Source: Isoetes taiwanensis | Lineage: Eukaryota > Streptophyta > Lycopodiopsida > Isoetales > Isoetaceae | NCBI GenBank assembly: GCA_021234155.1 | Contig: JAJEKV010000591.1 | Coordinates: forward strand, 1-64,000 | DNA: 64,000 nt | Direction: 5' to 3' | Shown: positions 35,231-47,270 of the stretch, piece by piece | Layout of the letters: each line of letters begins with the position of its first letter | Position numbering within the stretch: position 1 is the first letter of the stretch | Notes under the pieces: generated by a model | The model's input: only the letters and a program-made list of their open reading frames with translations | What the model was told of the DNA's origin: nothing | Databases searched by the model: none | Program-made: the position numbers and the translations under genes

Positions 35231-38200
35231 AACGCCAACTTTTACTCAGGTTGGTAGCAGCTTTTTTAATCAGATGCATACCCGCTAACCTATTTCATGC
35301 TAAACAAGAATTCCAAATTTCTAATTAATGAAATCATGCTTATTTGTAAATATATATTGCTTAGAGAAGACGAAAGTAAGTAGATGAAAAAATAATCTAA
35401 TATTTGATGTATAGAATTTGCCGCAAATGAGAGAAAAGCCTTGAGATCTCAAGTAAGTAATGGCATGTTGGGTTGGATTTTAACCATTTGAAATGGGTAA
35501 TTTGAAACAATTTTGAATTGCAAAGAGAATTGTACTCATTATCAATTTCTTGAAGTATGATGCACTTCCATACATGTGGATACCAAATAAATTAAAAAAG
35601 GTGGATTTCGTGGAACCTCCCTGTCAATCCATTGAATACATGGTACAACAATTGAGGTTGCACAAAAGAAAATGAAGTACAATATAGAGCATTTGAGTTT
35701 GTTGGGAGGTAACAAAGAACTTCACCATGTCTATGAAATTCTTCCTCCAATTAGAATAAGAACTTCACCTATGGAATCTCACGACCAATTTATTGCAGAT
35801 AGTGTAGACAACCTAGCAATGTGACATTCAATATCAAGTTAGTCAATAAATAAAGAATCATTATCACGTGGAAGAGTAGATCATTGATAATAAATAGAAG
35901 TAAAATTCAAGGCTTTGCATTTGGAGTATCCTCTCGCATATATTTGTATGATAACTTATGCGCACGCTACGGACTAAATTTGGAATTGGATTTGTATCAA
36001 TCTTGAACCAAACATTGTAGAAACAAGTCCCAAAGAACTAATGCATTGAGAGAATACAAATAAATGCAGCTTCAATGGGATGAACAAAATCCCATAAGTC
36101 GTTGGATGGATAGAGACTTGCAAACCAAGATTTTGTGATAGCTGCAACATATTGTGATTTGATATGTTGATAATCGGGCTTAAATCAGACTATTAAAACA
36201 CATCCTTACATCAAACAAACCTTCCTCCAAAAGCCACATTGCAGATTGAATAACATTCTTTCACTTCATCGCTTTTGTTTCTATATATGAGAGGCATCTC
36301 GTATTTAGGCATGACCAAGAAAGAGATATCCGATTACTAAGGCAATAATACTCCATGATTGGAATTTCTCAAATGGCTTTTGTGCCTCCATATGCAAGAC
36401 ATATCGGGATATGTACCAGCTTAAAATTGTATCAATGGGAGCATTACTTTCATACTCCATCCGTACCAATTTCAAAGATGTATACCTAAATTGACCATCT
36501 ATGGTGTTCTAGACATCTTAAAAGCTTCACTACCTGCACCATGTTCAATACATCATGCAATTAACATATTCTATCATCACCCAAGCAATAGCAATTGATA
36601 GAAGCAACATTAGACTTTAATGCCAATTCCCGGCAGACATGATCTATGTTCCTAGACCTTTATGATTAAAAAAAAAAAAAAAATCCTTGGACACCTTTCC
36701 AAGCTCTACACTTCGCATTCCACCAAGCAAAATGATTTTCAGAACCTTTATAAGCTCTTCTCGTCTTTCTCCATGAATGACTTTATACTCTACCATTACA
36801 AAGACTCAAGCACTTGCAACGGAAATCCAATGTTCTAAATTGAAAGGCTTTCTTAAGATGCCGCCATCGATGGGACCATGTTTATGACACTAATTTGAGA
36901 CCGAAGTTTAGGACACCGGACCTTATGCTTTTCTGAAATCAAGTCGGTGAGATTCTTTGCACATGTCATTCCATTTATGCCGCTAGCATCACTTAAAAGA
37001 CATCCCTGGACCCGACCTCGCGCATTCGTAAAGTGTTCATCACTTCTATACTCTTGTTTGTCGCTTCTACCCTAATGTCCTCTTTTGGATGATGCCCGAC
37101 TCCATTGTTTCATGTGAATGGACCAGATTCAATGTTTCCGCTCTCAATGCCTCTTTGGTTGGTTTAGGATGCCATACTCAAGCCAAAGAAACCCTTCAAT
37201 GGCGTAGAGAGAATTGAACTCTTTGGACTATACTTGAACCACCACCAAAACAAGGAGTCCGCCCACGGAGAAAACATGCTCATTCTTTGTACTTTGGTCT
37301 TCTAAATTTTTTAATTCTATTTGCTTCTACAAGTCTATATATAGCTTCAAAATCATGAAAGTAGTTAGGGCTACAAAGAGGCATGAATCTAGAGAGTGTT
37401 GCCTAAAATGGAGGGAAACATAATGTTAAATTCAAGATGCACCGGTGTGCCAAACTCAAAAGTGCAACACTACAACCCTGTGCATCTTTTAGCCACCTCA
37501 TCTCATGTGATGCTTCAAGGCAAGGCCAGATGCCTTTGAATGCTAAAGACTTTTCGTGAAAAATAATAAACCCCTATTATTCCGTTCACCTCATCTCATG
37601 TGATGCTTCAAGGCAAGGCCAGATGCCTTTTGAATGCTAAAAGACTTTAAAAAAAAAATGAATCACCCCTATTATTCCTTTACATCTATAAACCACTAAA
37701 TTCCAAGTGAAATAGAACTGACAGTTGAATTTCACATGCAAATGAACCCTTGCCAAATGGGCACACTTTGAAACATGGCGATAACACCAAGATTTGGAAA
37801 AAATGTTCCCTGTTGGTCATAAAGTACAAGTATAATATACCTTAGCATCCCATCGTATATTGTTGACATAAATGACAAAGAAGACATACTTATACACAAA
37901 CATGGAAACATATCAAAGGCTCGATGCCAAATGAAGAAGAGAGATTGAGACTCGATTACACATAATGCTTTCTAAAAAAAGAAGAAAAAAAATCTCATAT
38001 TTGTAGTTATACAACTCCACAATGCTGATGCTTTTCGCATGTTAAATAATTCCCAACAAAAATCTCATCCGTCGCTAAGGTCTCATATTTCCAATTTAAT
38101 TGGCCACATAATTTGGCTCACGTCGCGGTCTCATCTTTGAAGCTCAGTGTCTTTTGAGAAGGTGAGTTCTATTTATGTGAGTCTATCGCACAATTCATGC

Positions 38201-39300
38201 CAAAACTTTAACCTCTTACGTATTTGTCCAAGTATCCCTGCAAGAGATAAATAGCACAAAATGAGCTCCAAACTGAAATGTGTATCTAAGCAAGCACAAA
38301 AATAATCACCATCTGAAATGTGTATCTAGTGATATTTAGAATGGATTAACCATGATATTTCAGGAGAATTTTACTCAATAGCCATGGCTTTACAAAAACA
38401 TAGAATTATCATTCCGTCAACTATCATATAGGGCCATTCTAGCAGTTCACACTTTTAAAGATGATGCACAAGGGTGTGCATGACATGGGAATGTAGTTTG
38501 ACTAAAAGCATGAAGAATAACCACAAGCTCATAGCGATAAGACAGAATTTAGCAAGATGTATAATTTACCAAAATCTATGCTAAAAAAAAAAAACTCATT
38601 CTCGTGGATAGAATCGAACCTAGGAAGAGATAAAATTTACACACAAGCTTTGAAATCTTCTTATGGGAAGATGCCATAAAACGGTCCCTTTTTTTTTCGC
38701 TCTTTCAGATTTGTTGACTTTTCAAAGCACCCATCACTTTATCCAATTTCTTTTATGATGGTTTTAAATGCCTTTTGTTTGCTCAATTCTAAACCTAATG
38801 CAATCTCTTGACTTGTTTTGAGAGAGATCTGCAACCAACATTCTCTTCAGAGAGCACCCACTACTCCAACTCCATCATCTTCTTCCGCGGCAATCTCCAA
38901 ATGCTTGTGCGTGAAGTAGCGGACCATCGCTAAGAGTTTAGGGTTATGCTCCATACATACTTAGAGCATCGTGCCCGTGGCTTCAAACGTATTGGCAAGA
39001 ACCCAAGTTGATCTATTCACTTGCTCGAGACCGTGAACTTCGGAGACGGATAATCCAAGGCCAAATGGGTCTAGATTATGGAGCTAAACCACGGCAAATC
39101 AAAGGGATTAAGTTGGGGGAATTCGAATGCTTGTAACCGGTTCAACACATTCCCTTGATGAAGCCGAAAGAACAGAAAATATGACCTCAAGAATTAGGGC
39201 AAAAGCTCAACTTGATGCAAAATTGAAAAAAATATGACCCCTCAAGAATCGTGGCAAAAGCTCAAGAATCAGATAATAGGAAGTACCTTTGGCCTTGACG
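35231..39300. other. 4 kb without recognisable genes
   Basis: AT-rich, with many stops in all frames. A tRNA-like GGTTCGATTCTATCC on the minus strand (about 38,604-38,620) may mark another SINE remnant, but no matching A box was found. It also contains the 93-bp duplication listed separately. Confidence 0.45.
37494..37682. repeat. 93-bp tandem duplication
   Basis: 'cacctcatctcatgtgatgc ... cccctattattcc' occurs at 37,494 and again at 37,587 with few differences, mainly in an A-tract. A recent local duplication. Confidence 0.9.
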
Positions 39301-39830
39301 GAATAATGCCCTTAAGAAAAGCCGATGGGCCTCCAGATTAACATAGTATGGTATGGCGCCCGTAATGCAACAGAGGCAATGCCGTATTTTTGGCATAAAT
39401 CTTGGCCCGTGGCAAGAAAGAATCAAATATAATGCAAGAAATTTTGAGATTTTGTTTCAGGAATACGCAGCTCTAGGGACGCAGCCGCTTATCTGTTGCC
39501 TGAATTCCAGCGCGGGAATTGATAAAAGGTCGATCGCTTCTACATTTTTCCCCGAATCGATCCCAAACGATTAGCCAATGATACGACGGAATCATGACCC
39601 CAAGCCCGCTCCAAAACGCTATGAAAGGGCTGTGGTATTCACAACAATTAGAGCATGGATGCTATCGCTCATGTTCCGCTCGAGCATGGATCCTACTTCC
39701 CCTCAATGGCATCAACGATAGAAAAAGGAAGCCGCCACAAACAAACCTTCTAATCAAGGGACCAAAATACCTTAAAATTTTTCAACGCAAGCAAGATTGC
39801 GCACAGACTATCACAAAACGCCTTTATTAT

Positions 39831-39854
39831 ATAGATAGATAGATAGATAGATAG

Positions 39855-39950
<96 letters not shown>

Positions 39951-39951
39951 G
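39831..39951. repeat. (GATA)n microsatellite
   Basis: About 120 bp of GATA repeats with one irregular step near 39,854. Confidence 0.95.
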
Positions 39952-40011
39952 ATCTCTTCTTGATCGAAGAGGTTGTTAGGAGCTTTTAGGGCTAGATTCC
40001 AATCTTTAACA

Positions 40012-40025
40012 TGGTATCGAAGGGG
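40012..40025 (+). other. Possible LTR-retrotransposon primer-binding site
   Basis: 'tttaaca' followed by TGGTATCGAAGGGG. The first seven bases equal the start of the plant initiator-Met primer-binding site (TGGTATCAGAGC). No second LTR or pol motifs were found, so it may be coincidence. Confidence 0.25.
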
Positions 40026-40086
40026 AAAAGAGTTCTGAGACTAACCGCCAAGAACTCACTTCTTGTGGGGATTCGTGGGAGATTCG

Positions 40087-40620
40087 TAATAGGAAATTGG
40101 AATCGCGGGCTTGAAGCTATAGCCTAGTAAATCAAGAGGATCTTGGTTTTGAAAAGTCCAGCGAGGGAACCGTTGATGGTGAAGCTGGTGGAGAGTCAGA
40201 ATAGGAAATTCTGAATCGTGGTTTAAAGATACAGTCTCGATAGATCAAGAAGATCTTGGTCATGAAAATCCAGTGAGGGACCTGTTGATGGCGAAGCTGG
40301 TGGAGATGATAGAGATCTATGGTGATCTTGAAGAGAAAACTCATTTGAGAAAGATCTATAGTGATCTTAGAAGGAAGAAGAACCTAATGGTGTAAGGATT
40401 TGTGGTGTCCTTTAAATGAGAGAGGTCTATGGTGATCTTGAAAAGAAAATGCAGCGGAAGAGGCAGGTTTGCCTTTACTCATTTGAGAAAGATCTATAGT
40501 GATCTTAGAAAGAAGAAGAACCTAATGGTATAAGGATTTGTGGTGATCTTTAAATGAAAGAGATCTATGGTGAACTTGCAAAAGCAAATGCAGCGGAAGG
40601 GGCAGGTTTGTCTTTACTCA
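40087..40620. repeat. Two adjacent tandem duplications (113 bp and 138 bp)
   Basis: First pair: 'aataggaaattctgaatcg ... gaagctggtggaga' at about 40,087-40,195 and 40,200-40,305. Second pair: 'actcatttgagaaagatct ... ggcaggtttgcctttactca' at 40,339 and 40,477. Each pair is 85-95 percent alike by eye. The sequence is rich in 'gatctatggtgatcttgaa' phrases, which themselves repeat inside the units. Confidence 0.8.
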
Positions 40621-41075
40621 GAGTCAGAGACTTTGAGACAGCAAAACCAGAAGGCCTTTTGAGTCGTCTAGTGTGCCGATTGTGGCAAAAGACGCACGGG
40701 GGAGAACAGTTTGCGATAAACGGGAGCAAATCATCGAAACGAGAGCGAAAGGAATATTCCTCAAAGATTCCCTTTTTTTTTTTACAAAAGGGGGTAAAAC
40801 TAGGTTAAAAAAAAAAGATGCATGAAATTCTATTTTCACCCCCCCAAAATGACTAATTTTTTTGTGCAACGAAAGAATTGACATTTTCAAAGTGTCACTT
40901 TTCTTAGCAAATAGAATGTTCTTGAAGTATATTTTACGAGAGAATCTCTAATTTAAGAGGATAAAATATTTAACAAAAAATTGAAGTAAGTCCGTAACTG
41001 AAACTGTAGTATTCTCAAAATTTGAAGATAGAATCTTCATATTCACATGCAAAATTTACGCCTTTTTTCTAAGAC

Positions 41076-44000
41076 TCAGTTATGTACAAAAGTGTGAGGA
41101 GTGATGAGAGAGGGATCCAGGACGTCATCATGTTCATTTATGCCATCCTCATCACCTTCACTTCTTTCACTATCACTAGAGGAAGTGCTTGAGTTATCTT
41201 CCTCATCACTATCAACAGATGGTGAAGCATTGCCACCACCTTCTTCATCCTCTTCTTCAGAATTACAAGCTTTTTAAGCAAATTGATAGTCCTCTCATGT
41301 AGACGATTGTCGATTTCAATTTAAAATCATAGCATAATATAGTCACGCCATTAAGGATCAGCTCATCCCTACAACCCACCTTCTTGGACTTTCTCCCTTT
41401 TCCTTGGCTTCTCATTTCTAACTCATATCTACCTTCAAAAGCATTTTCGAAAGCGTGTTGCAAGCCAATGAATCTTGAGTTTAGTGACTAAGCCTTCCTC
41501 CTTGATCGTGGTCAAGCACTTTTGCTATCCGTAAAGGTCGCACCTTTGTCATCCTCCTCAGCTTGGAAGAGCAATTAGCATACCCTTGGTAATTTCGCGG
41601 ATATTACCTTGAGGCTCATTCTCGCCTTGTCCGAGGTACATGACTCGATCCTCGTCTTCTTCTCACCGCAGTGCTAATGTAGCATTGCTTGGACCTCGCT
41701 TGGTGCGGGGTTGATGGAAGGTGTTAGGCCATTGAAATGGTTCTTGCAACCGTCTTAGAGCTATATTTTTCACAACAATTTTTTGTTCGAGAAAGAAGTT
41801 ACTCCACCACATCCGATCTTCTTCTAAGAAGTACTTAAAGCCTCGAGGAAATTCCATTTTCAATGGCTTTTAAGGATGACTCTGGGGTACTTTTTCTTCC
41901 GCTTGGACTCCTTAGGATTTTTGAGAGGAAGTTGCTCAAGCACGCTCTATGAAGGAAGTGTCCGGAATATATTTAAGGAAGCTTAATCCCTCCGGGTGGA
42001 CTCAGCCCTTAGTTGTGGTATACTTCTTGCCCTCAGAAGAAACTCGCCATCCTTCAAGTAGAACTTGATGTGATGTTGAAAGGTGAGATCATTCAATTTG
42101 TTCACGCCTTTGTTCTCTGCCCTCAACGCTGAGAGAAAATAAACTCTCTCAAATCAGCAGCCTCTTTAAGAAGATCGATCACTAGAGTGGGAGTGTAAGA
42201 ATCTTCAATAATTCGAACTAAAGTAGGAAGAGAGAAAGCCTTCTTCCTTCCGAGGCTTATTTAAAAATCTGGCCGAACATTTGGTCAATTTGATCATGAG
42301 TGTGGCCTACAAGTAAGAAACCCAGCCTTTCACCTTTCTAAAGATCCCTAGCTCCACTAACATGGCACAAAGACGCAAAGAGTGTTTGGTTCTTGTTCTC
42401 CCTTGTAGTATTGTCAAGTTGCGTAAAGCACGGGTGGTAATTGTTTCTTGCTCGCACAGACCTTGTTAAGAATTGTAATTGTGAGGTTCTGATCACCATG
42501 CAAGTTTGGATAACGCCAAGAATACTTTGCACTTTAGACTTCCTTTGAAGACCATAGCTCCTACAAGGTGGACCTTAACAAAACATTCCTCCCGCACATC
42601 TTTAGGAATGTTCAAGAAATGCGTAGAGTAGTTTTTTTGGTCCATTCCATCAATCACAACAAACATATATTGCAGTGGACGCTCAAGAGCTTTTTTTCCG
42701 TGGTTTGGCAAGCTTTCTTTCTCTCTCACGCTTGTTGTTCACGATAAACCGGCAAGGTTCAAGGTAACAATATCTCAGAGAAGAAATGAGGTCAAAGCAT
42801 TATCTTTAAAACAAGTGAGAGATTGAGAACATGAGCTTACTTCTTTCGACCTCTGCCTTTGCGCTTTCTTTGACTCTTTAATTCTCGCGACACCTTGAGC
42901 AAAACAGACATTCTATGTCTCCCCGAATTTTCACTAAACCGAATTCACTTTTCCACACCCGGTGAAGTGTGAGTAAGAGATGTGTTGAAGCCGAGTGCAA
43001 GTCTCTTTGTACTCATTAAAAACATCTTTTTGGTGATGTTATCGCTAAATGATACATGTTACTATTAGGCAGCCTTCTCACATGTTTCTCTAAAATATTT
43101 CTCCATCCATGACACAAAGAAGAAGGGCATGCATGGTTACAACTCTTCTTGGTCCACAATGATCATCAATTGCTGGATTTTTGTCCAGCCTTTTTATGTA
43201 TTCTAGACATTCTCGTGGACCCTAAACGGTGGACAACCATGAAGCATTTCTCGCAAACTTTGACGGGTTAATGTAGTGCAAGAAGGTGTTGCGGTCTGGT
43301 CTTACATGATAGGCCAAATAGGCATTCTCCGGGTCAGCCAATGTCATTGAACCAGTAGTTGTCTCTAATTGCTCGTAATTTAGCCATGTTAAATTTGTTG
43401 ATGCAACCCAATGAGCAAAGATTTACTTCTTAAAAGTCTTCTCATTTTGTGCTCGGCCCATAAGGTTTCTTCTTCTTACAGAGGAGCATGTTTCAAACCA
43501 AAATCCACCTTGAATTTCTTGGTGGATTGGCTAGAGAATGTGTAATCTCGTTGCACTTCGTTGGTGTCTTCATCTTCTGAAGAGAGTTCTACTCTGGGGG
43601 TGACCTCCTCTACCCTCAGTGGTGTGCTTGTAGAGGAGAACAAACCACGTGAAGCTGTACCCGGATAAGGCGGAGGTGCAGTGTTGAATGAAGGAGATGG
43701 GCCACCATATGATGTGCCAGCGAAAGTTGTTGTAGCTTCTTCACAAGGAGTTCGATCAAACATGTCTCTTATAGCAGACTGAATTTCCGCAAAACCATGT
43801 GTCACTACGGTTGTGTGAAGAGGAGTAAATGTTGCAATGTCGCCTTCATTTGTTGTGAAATCGTGGTGGGAGAAGCTGTGGTGAATCTCACAGTCTTCGG
43901 AACGTACTGTATTCCTTGTTTGTGTAAGTGAAGATGGAGAAACTACAAACGGCTGAGGTAGTCTGTTTCGAACTATTTTCTGAGGTCGAGAATTTGTAGT

Positions 44001-44269
44001 GTCGGGGGATGGTACAAATGGTGGTGGAAGATTGCTACGCGGCAAATGTGAGGGTTGGAAAGGTGGTGGCAACCGGTTTCCTACCGGACTTGGAGAGGGT
44101 TGGAAAGGTGGTGGCGCCTACTAGTTACCGGATTCCTGAGTGTCTTCGAGAAGCAACAAAGACTTTGTCGAGGTAGGTGTTGAAGAAGCATCTCCGCCTT
44201 GTGTTCCATCCGGCGTAGAGGTACTTGGGCAAACAAATGGTGGTGGAAGTTTGTTCATGGCGTTAACCA
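41076..44269 (-). pseudogene. Copy B reverse gene: DUF7869-like, transposase-derived
   Basis: An ATG at 44,269 opens MVNAMNKLPPPFVCPS. The N-terminal part is a low-complexity region with LPPPFxPS repeated about five times, interrupted by adjacent in-frame TAG codons near 44,121, and followed by a 198-codon open stretch ending at 43,476. Then come decayed middle segments, QYMFVVIDGMDQKNYSTHFL (about 42,660), QLDNTTRENKNQT (counterpart of DNCSGQNKN in copy A, about 42,390) and VGHTHDQIDQMF (about 42,290). The C-terminus is an acidic Ser/Glu tail (SEEEDEEGGG.., about 41,250) with the stop at 41,076-41,078. It shares the order DGMDQ - DN..NKN - GHTH with copy A. Multiple frameshifts. The role is probably transposition or a derivative; inferred. 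Confidence 0.6.
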
Positions 44270-44339
44270 TGTTGAACAACTGCAAAAAATTGTGGACTTG
44301 TTACTAACTCACAAGTCGATTGGACTAAAGATACTAGAG

Positions 44340-44460
44340 AATACAAATGCTATTCCGTAATACTAATTTGTGTGCGCGCTTGTCGTTTGTGTGCACAGAT
44401 GCTATTCCGTATCACACTTGGCCGAGTGTTTAAACAAGACGTATTCCGCGATTACATAGA
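44340..44460. repeat. Degenerate half-palindromes upstream of the reverse gene
   Basis: CTATTCCGTAATA (44,350), CTATTCCGTATCACAC (44,402) and GTATTCCGCGATTAC (44,441) are one-sided or imperfect versions of the main GTGTATTCCGGAATACAC palindrome. They sit immediately upstream of the ATG at 44,269 (minus strand). Confidence 0.55.
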
Positions 44461-44668
44461 AAAAATGCAACCGACAAAGGGCCTACCTTTAAAAAAGGAA
44501 AATTCAGCGCCCAGTTATGATTCCGCTCCAGAGATTTAGTCGCCACCGAAGCGCCCGATCTATATTGATTTGTCAGATTCGATTCACATAGCGAAAAATA
44601 ATGGATGTGTAAGCAATTAAAGTACATAGCACGCCTTTTCGTGGTGTTTAATGTTTTGCTTTTTAAGC

Positions 44669-44938
44669 CAAAGTGTATTCCGTATCACACTTTGAGCTTC
44701 ATGGCGAAGTGCAAAAGTGTATTCTCGAATACACTTTGATCATGCCGAAGTTCAAAGTGTATTCGAATACACTTTGCCTTTTAGGAGAAGAGCAAAGTGT
44801 ATTCGGAATACACACATTGCTCGCGGCCCGAAGGGCAAAGTGTATTGTACATTCGAGGGCAAAGTGTATCTCGAATACACTTTGTTTTTGCAAGTAGCAA
44901 TGTGTATTAGGAATACAATGTGTTTGAATACACTTTGC
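44669..44938. repeat. Palindrome cluster 1 (GTGTATTCnGAATACAC)
   Basis: Seven to eight sites. Core positions: 44,670-44,693, 44,714-44,737, 44,754-44,775, 44,794-44,813, an asymmetric one at 44,837-44,855, then 44,861-44,883, 44,901-44,918 and 44,920-44,937. Arms usually extend to AAAGTGTATTC/GAATACACTTT. Centre spacing among the symmetric sites is mostly 38-44 bp. The cluster lies in the intergenic region between the reverse gene (start 44,269) and the forward gene (from about 45.2 kb). Confidence 0.9.
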
Positions 44939-45194
44939 TTATCTTCTTGAAAACACTAGTTTTTTTGCACTTGAACACCACTTTTAGCTCAGAATGCATC
45001 AATTTTTAGTTTGAACACTCCACATTTTTACCCATTAAGGGCATGAAAAAATTGTGTTAAAAAGACAATATTTGTGTTTTTTTTTGTTGTCTTTTGCTAG
45101 CCTTTAGGGCACATGATTAGTAAATCCTATTCTGGAATATAGCTTTCGTCTCATTTTCTGTCTTAACATTGTTGTCTTAAATGTTTCAGTAACA

Positions 45195-46890
45195 GGGAAG
45201 AAGGCAGCAAAAGGGCAACAAAAAAGACTTTGAAGATTAAGCCGCCCACACCCTCAAAAGCGCACCGGTGACACCTGAGGAGCCTACCATTTATGAAAAC
45301 TTTCAAACGCAGTTGGTTCATTACCGTGGGTGCAGACGGAAAGTACAAAGACATTGACGCTTCTCAGACGCCTCAGAAAAGTGCTGGGAAGCAAAAGGTA
45401 CGCCGACACAGAGTTTGTCAACCTTGGGACAATTAAAGAGGTCTCAGAGGTAGCCGGACAAGGAGGTCAGATGGGGAGGCTATCCTTCAAGACCTCCCAA
45501 GGGTTCATTGTTGTTGACATCGCCTTCTTTAGAATTGTCGCAGTGCAACCACAAACACTGCATAAATTTCTTTTCACACTACCGACTAAACGCTAAAATT
45601 TTGTCTTCACTAATTAGACAGTTTGTACTAGTACCAAATAAGATTTTCCTCGTCAAGTGAGTCGAAAGCAAAGCCGATGGAGGATCATCACCTTCTCCTA
45701 GTAATTCGGGGGTCATCAGATGGAGGGTCCCAAGATTTAGAAGAGGAAGAGCCCCCAGTGCCGCCAAAGAAACCTAGCAGGCCAAGAGACACAATAGCCG
45801 CTAAGGAACCAAAGAAGCGGAAGGTACAACAGCTTGAAGTTGCTGAAATCCCCAAGGGAAGCACAAAAAAACAAAAGGGAAAAGGAAAAGCTCCCGGGGT
45901 AGCAATAAAAGAAAAGAAAGTTGATAAGACCTCCGAAAAGAATGGAGGTAATAAATGCGAAAAAATTTGTACAAGGGGTGATCTATCTTCCTCAGAACTT
46001 GCATGAAGTCGCCCCCAAAGAATGAAGCTGGTGAAAGGCCGCCTGTGTTCAGAAAATATATGCCGACCACTTAAGGAACCCGAAGGATAGAATTAGGAGC
46101 AATCCTAATGCTCATGTGGTGCCAATAGTTGTCCTTGTTGACGTGGGAGCAATGCAACACCCCCGTGACTATGACGCAGAAAAAGCGGACACTTACACTC
46201 ACTACGTCTTGGGAGGAAATCATAGCTTTAAGGCAAGAAGGCAGCTGTACAAGGAAAAAAATAACCCCAGGTATCTTTCCGTCCTGTGTGCAGTCTATTG
46301 TGGTCTCACCGACGAAGAAGCAAAAATCGTTGCCAACACACACAATGCTGACAACGAATACAAATTAAAAATGAGCTTTGTCGACAAGATCCGGTTCATG
46401 CACAGGGAGTACATGATTTTTAAAGAAAAATATGGAGAAGACTTGAAGAAACCGCATTCTTAGAGTGAAGGAAGCCTCACAAGAAGGAGTGTCAGCCTCA
46501 AATAATGACGAGGCTAACAAATGGCAGTCACTCATACCGCATGACAACTGGTTTCAATTAGCCTTCAGAGATGGCAGAGTAAGTGTCTTTTGTATTCTGG
46601 AATAACTTTCTTGCCCTCGACTGACCTCGTTTAATACTGTGCAGATATGGGACCTACAAAACGAGATATTTACCATGTTCGAGCGTGGTGAATTGAAAAG
46701 TAAAGGGAAGGTCTCAGAAAAGAAAAAAGGTTCTGATGTCCCAAAAAAAGAAATGACGATAACAGTGTGGAGAGAAATGCAGGGCTTTACTGATATGGAC
46801 ATACTAGAAAGGCTACTGCAGAAGGTAGTAGACAAAGAATTTACTCTAGAAGAAATGTCCAAGGAACTGGCACGTAAAAAACGCATTTAA
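45195..46890 (+). pseudogene. Copy B forward gene 1: ParB-like domain
   Basis: N-terminal segments: YADTEFVNLGTIKEVSEVAG (about 45,400), a Lys/Pro-rich linker (EEEEPPVPPKKPSRPRD.., 45,740-45,960), then the best domain, about 46,060-46,460: HLRNPKDRIRSNPNAHVVPI, THYVLGGNHSFKARRQLYKE and GLTDEEAKIVANTHNADNEY. GGNHS..A in this setting resembles the GxHR box of the ParB/KorB nuclease-CTPase fold, where it follows an N-terminal 'R' box. A 66-bp intron (46,579-46,644) precedes the last exon (IWDLQNEIFTMFERGE..ERLLQKVVDKEFTLEEM) with the stop at 46,888-46,890. One or more frameshifts lie near 46,010-46,060. Assignment is by motif; it could be another fold. Confidence 0.45.
46579..46644 (+). other. 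Short GT-AG intron in the ParB-like gene
   Basis: GTAAGTGTCTTTT...AATACTGTGCAG, 66 bp, T-rich before the acceptor. It joins ..QLAFRDGR to IWDLQNE. Confidence 0.65.
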
Positions 46891-46984
46891 CTTTCGCTTT
46901 TAGGTTTCTTTCCTTAGCACTAAGCATATTCCGTATCACAGTAGAGATCCGTAACACACTACGGATTCTCGCGAGTAGTCTAGA

Positions 46985-47226
46985 GTGTATTCCGTATCAC
47001 ACATCCGCATAAAAGCCGAAGCAAAAGTGTATTCCGGAATACACTTTTGTTTCAAACGTAAAGCAAAAGTGTATTCCGGAATACACTTTTGCTTTTAAAG
47101 CAAAGAATACATTTTGCTTTAAAAGTGTATTCCGGAATACACTTTTTGCTTTGGCTTGTAAGCGGATGTGTATTCTGGAATACATTTTGGCCTTTCACAT
47201 GAGTCAAATGTGTATTCCGGAATACA
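46985..47226. repeat. Palindrome cluster 2 (GTGTATTCCGGAATACAC)
   Basis: Six sites with centres at 46,993.5, 47,035.5, 47,077.5, 47,133.5, 47,175.5 and 47,218.5, so spacings are 42, 42, 56, 42 and 43 bp. The sites at 47,022-47,049, 47,063-47,092 and 47,121-47,146 are long perfect palindromes with AAAAGTG/CACTTTT arms. A weaker site, ATATTCCGTATCACA, lies at 46,927. The cluster sits between the two forward coding blocks of copy B. Confidence 0.92.
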
Positions 47227-47270
47227 ATTTGGTTTCCTCTTCTTGGTGTTTTCGTTTTCCGGAAAAGAAG

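Noticed and set aside
39831-39951. (GATA)n as a sex-linked or regulatory satellite
   Set aside because: A single 120-bp tract gives no support beyond simple microsatellite expansion.
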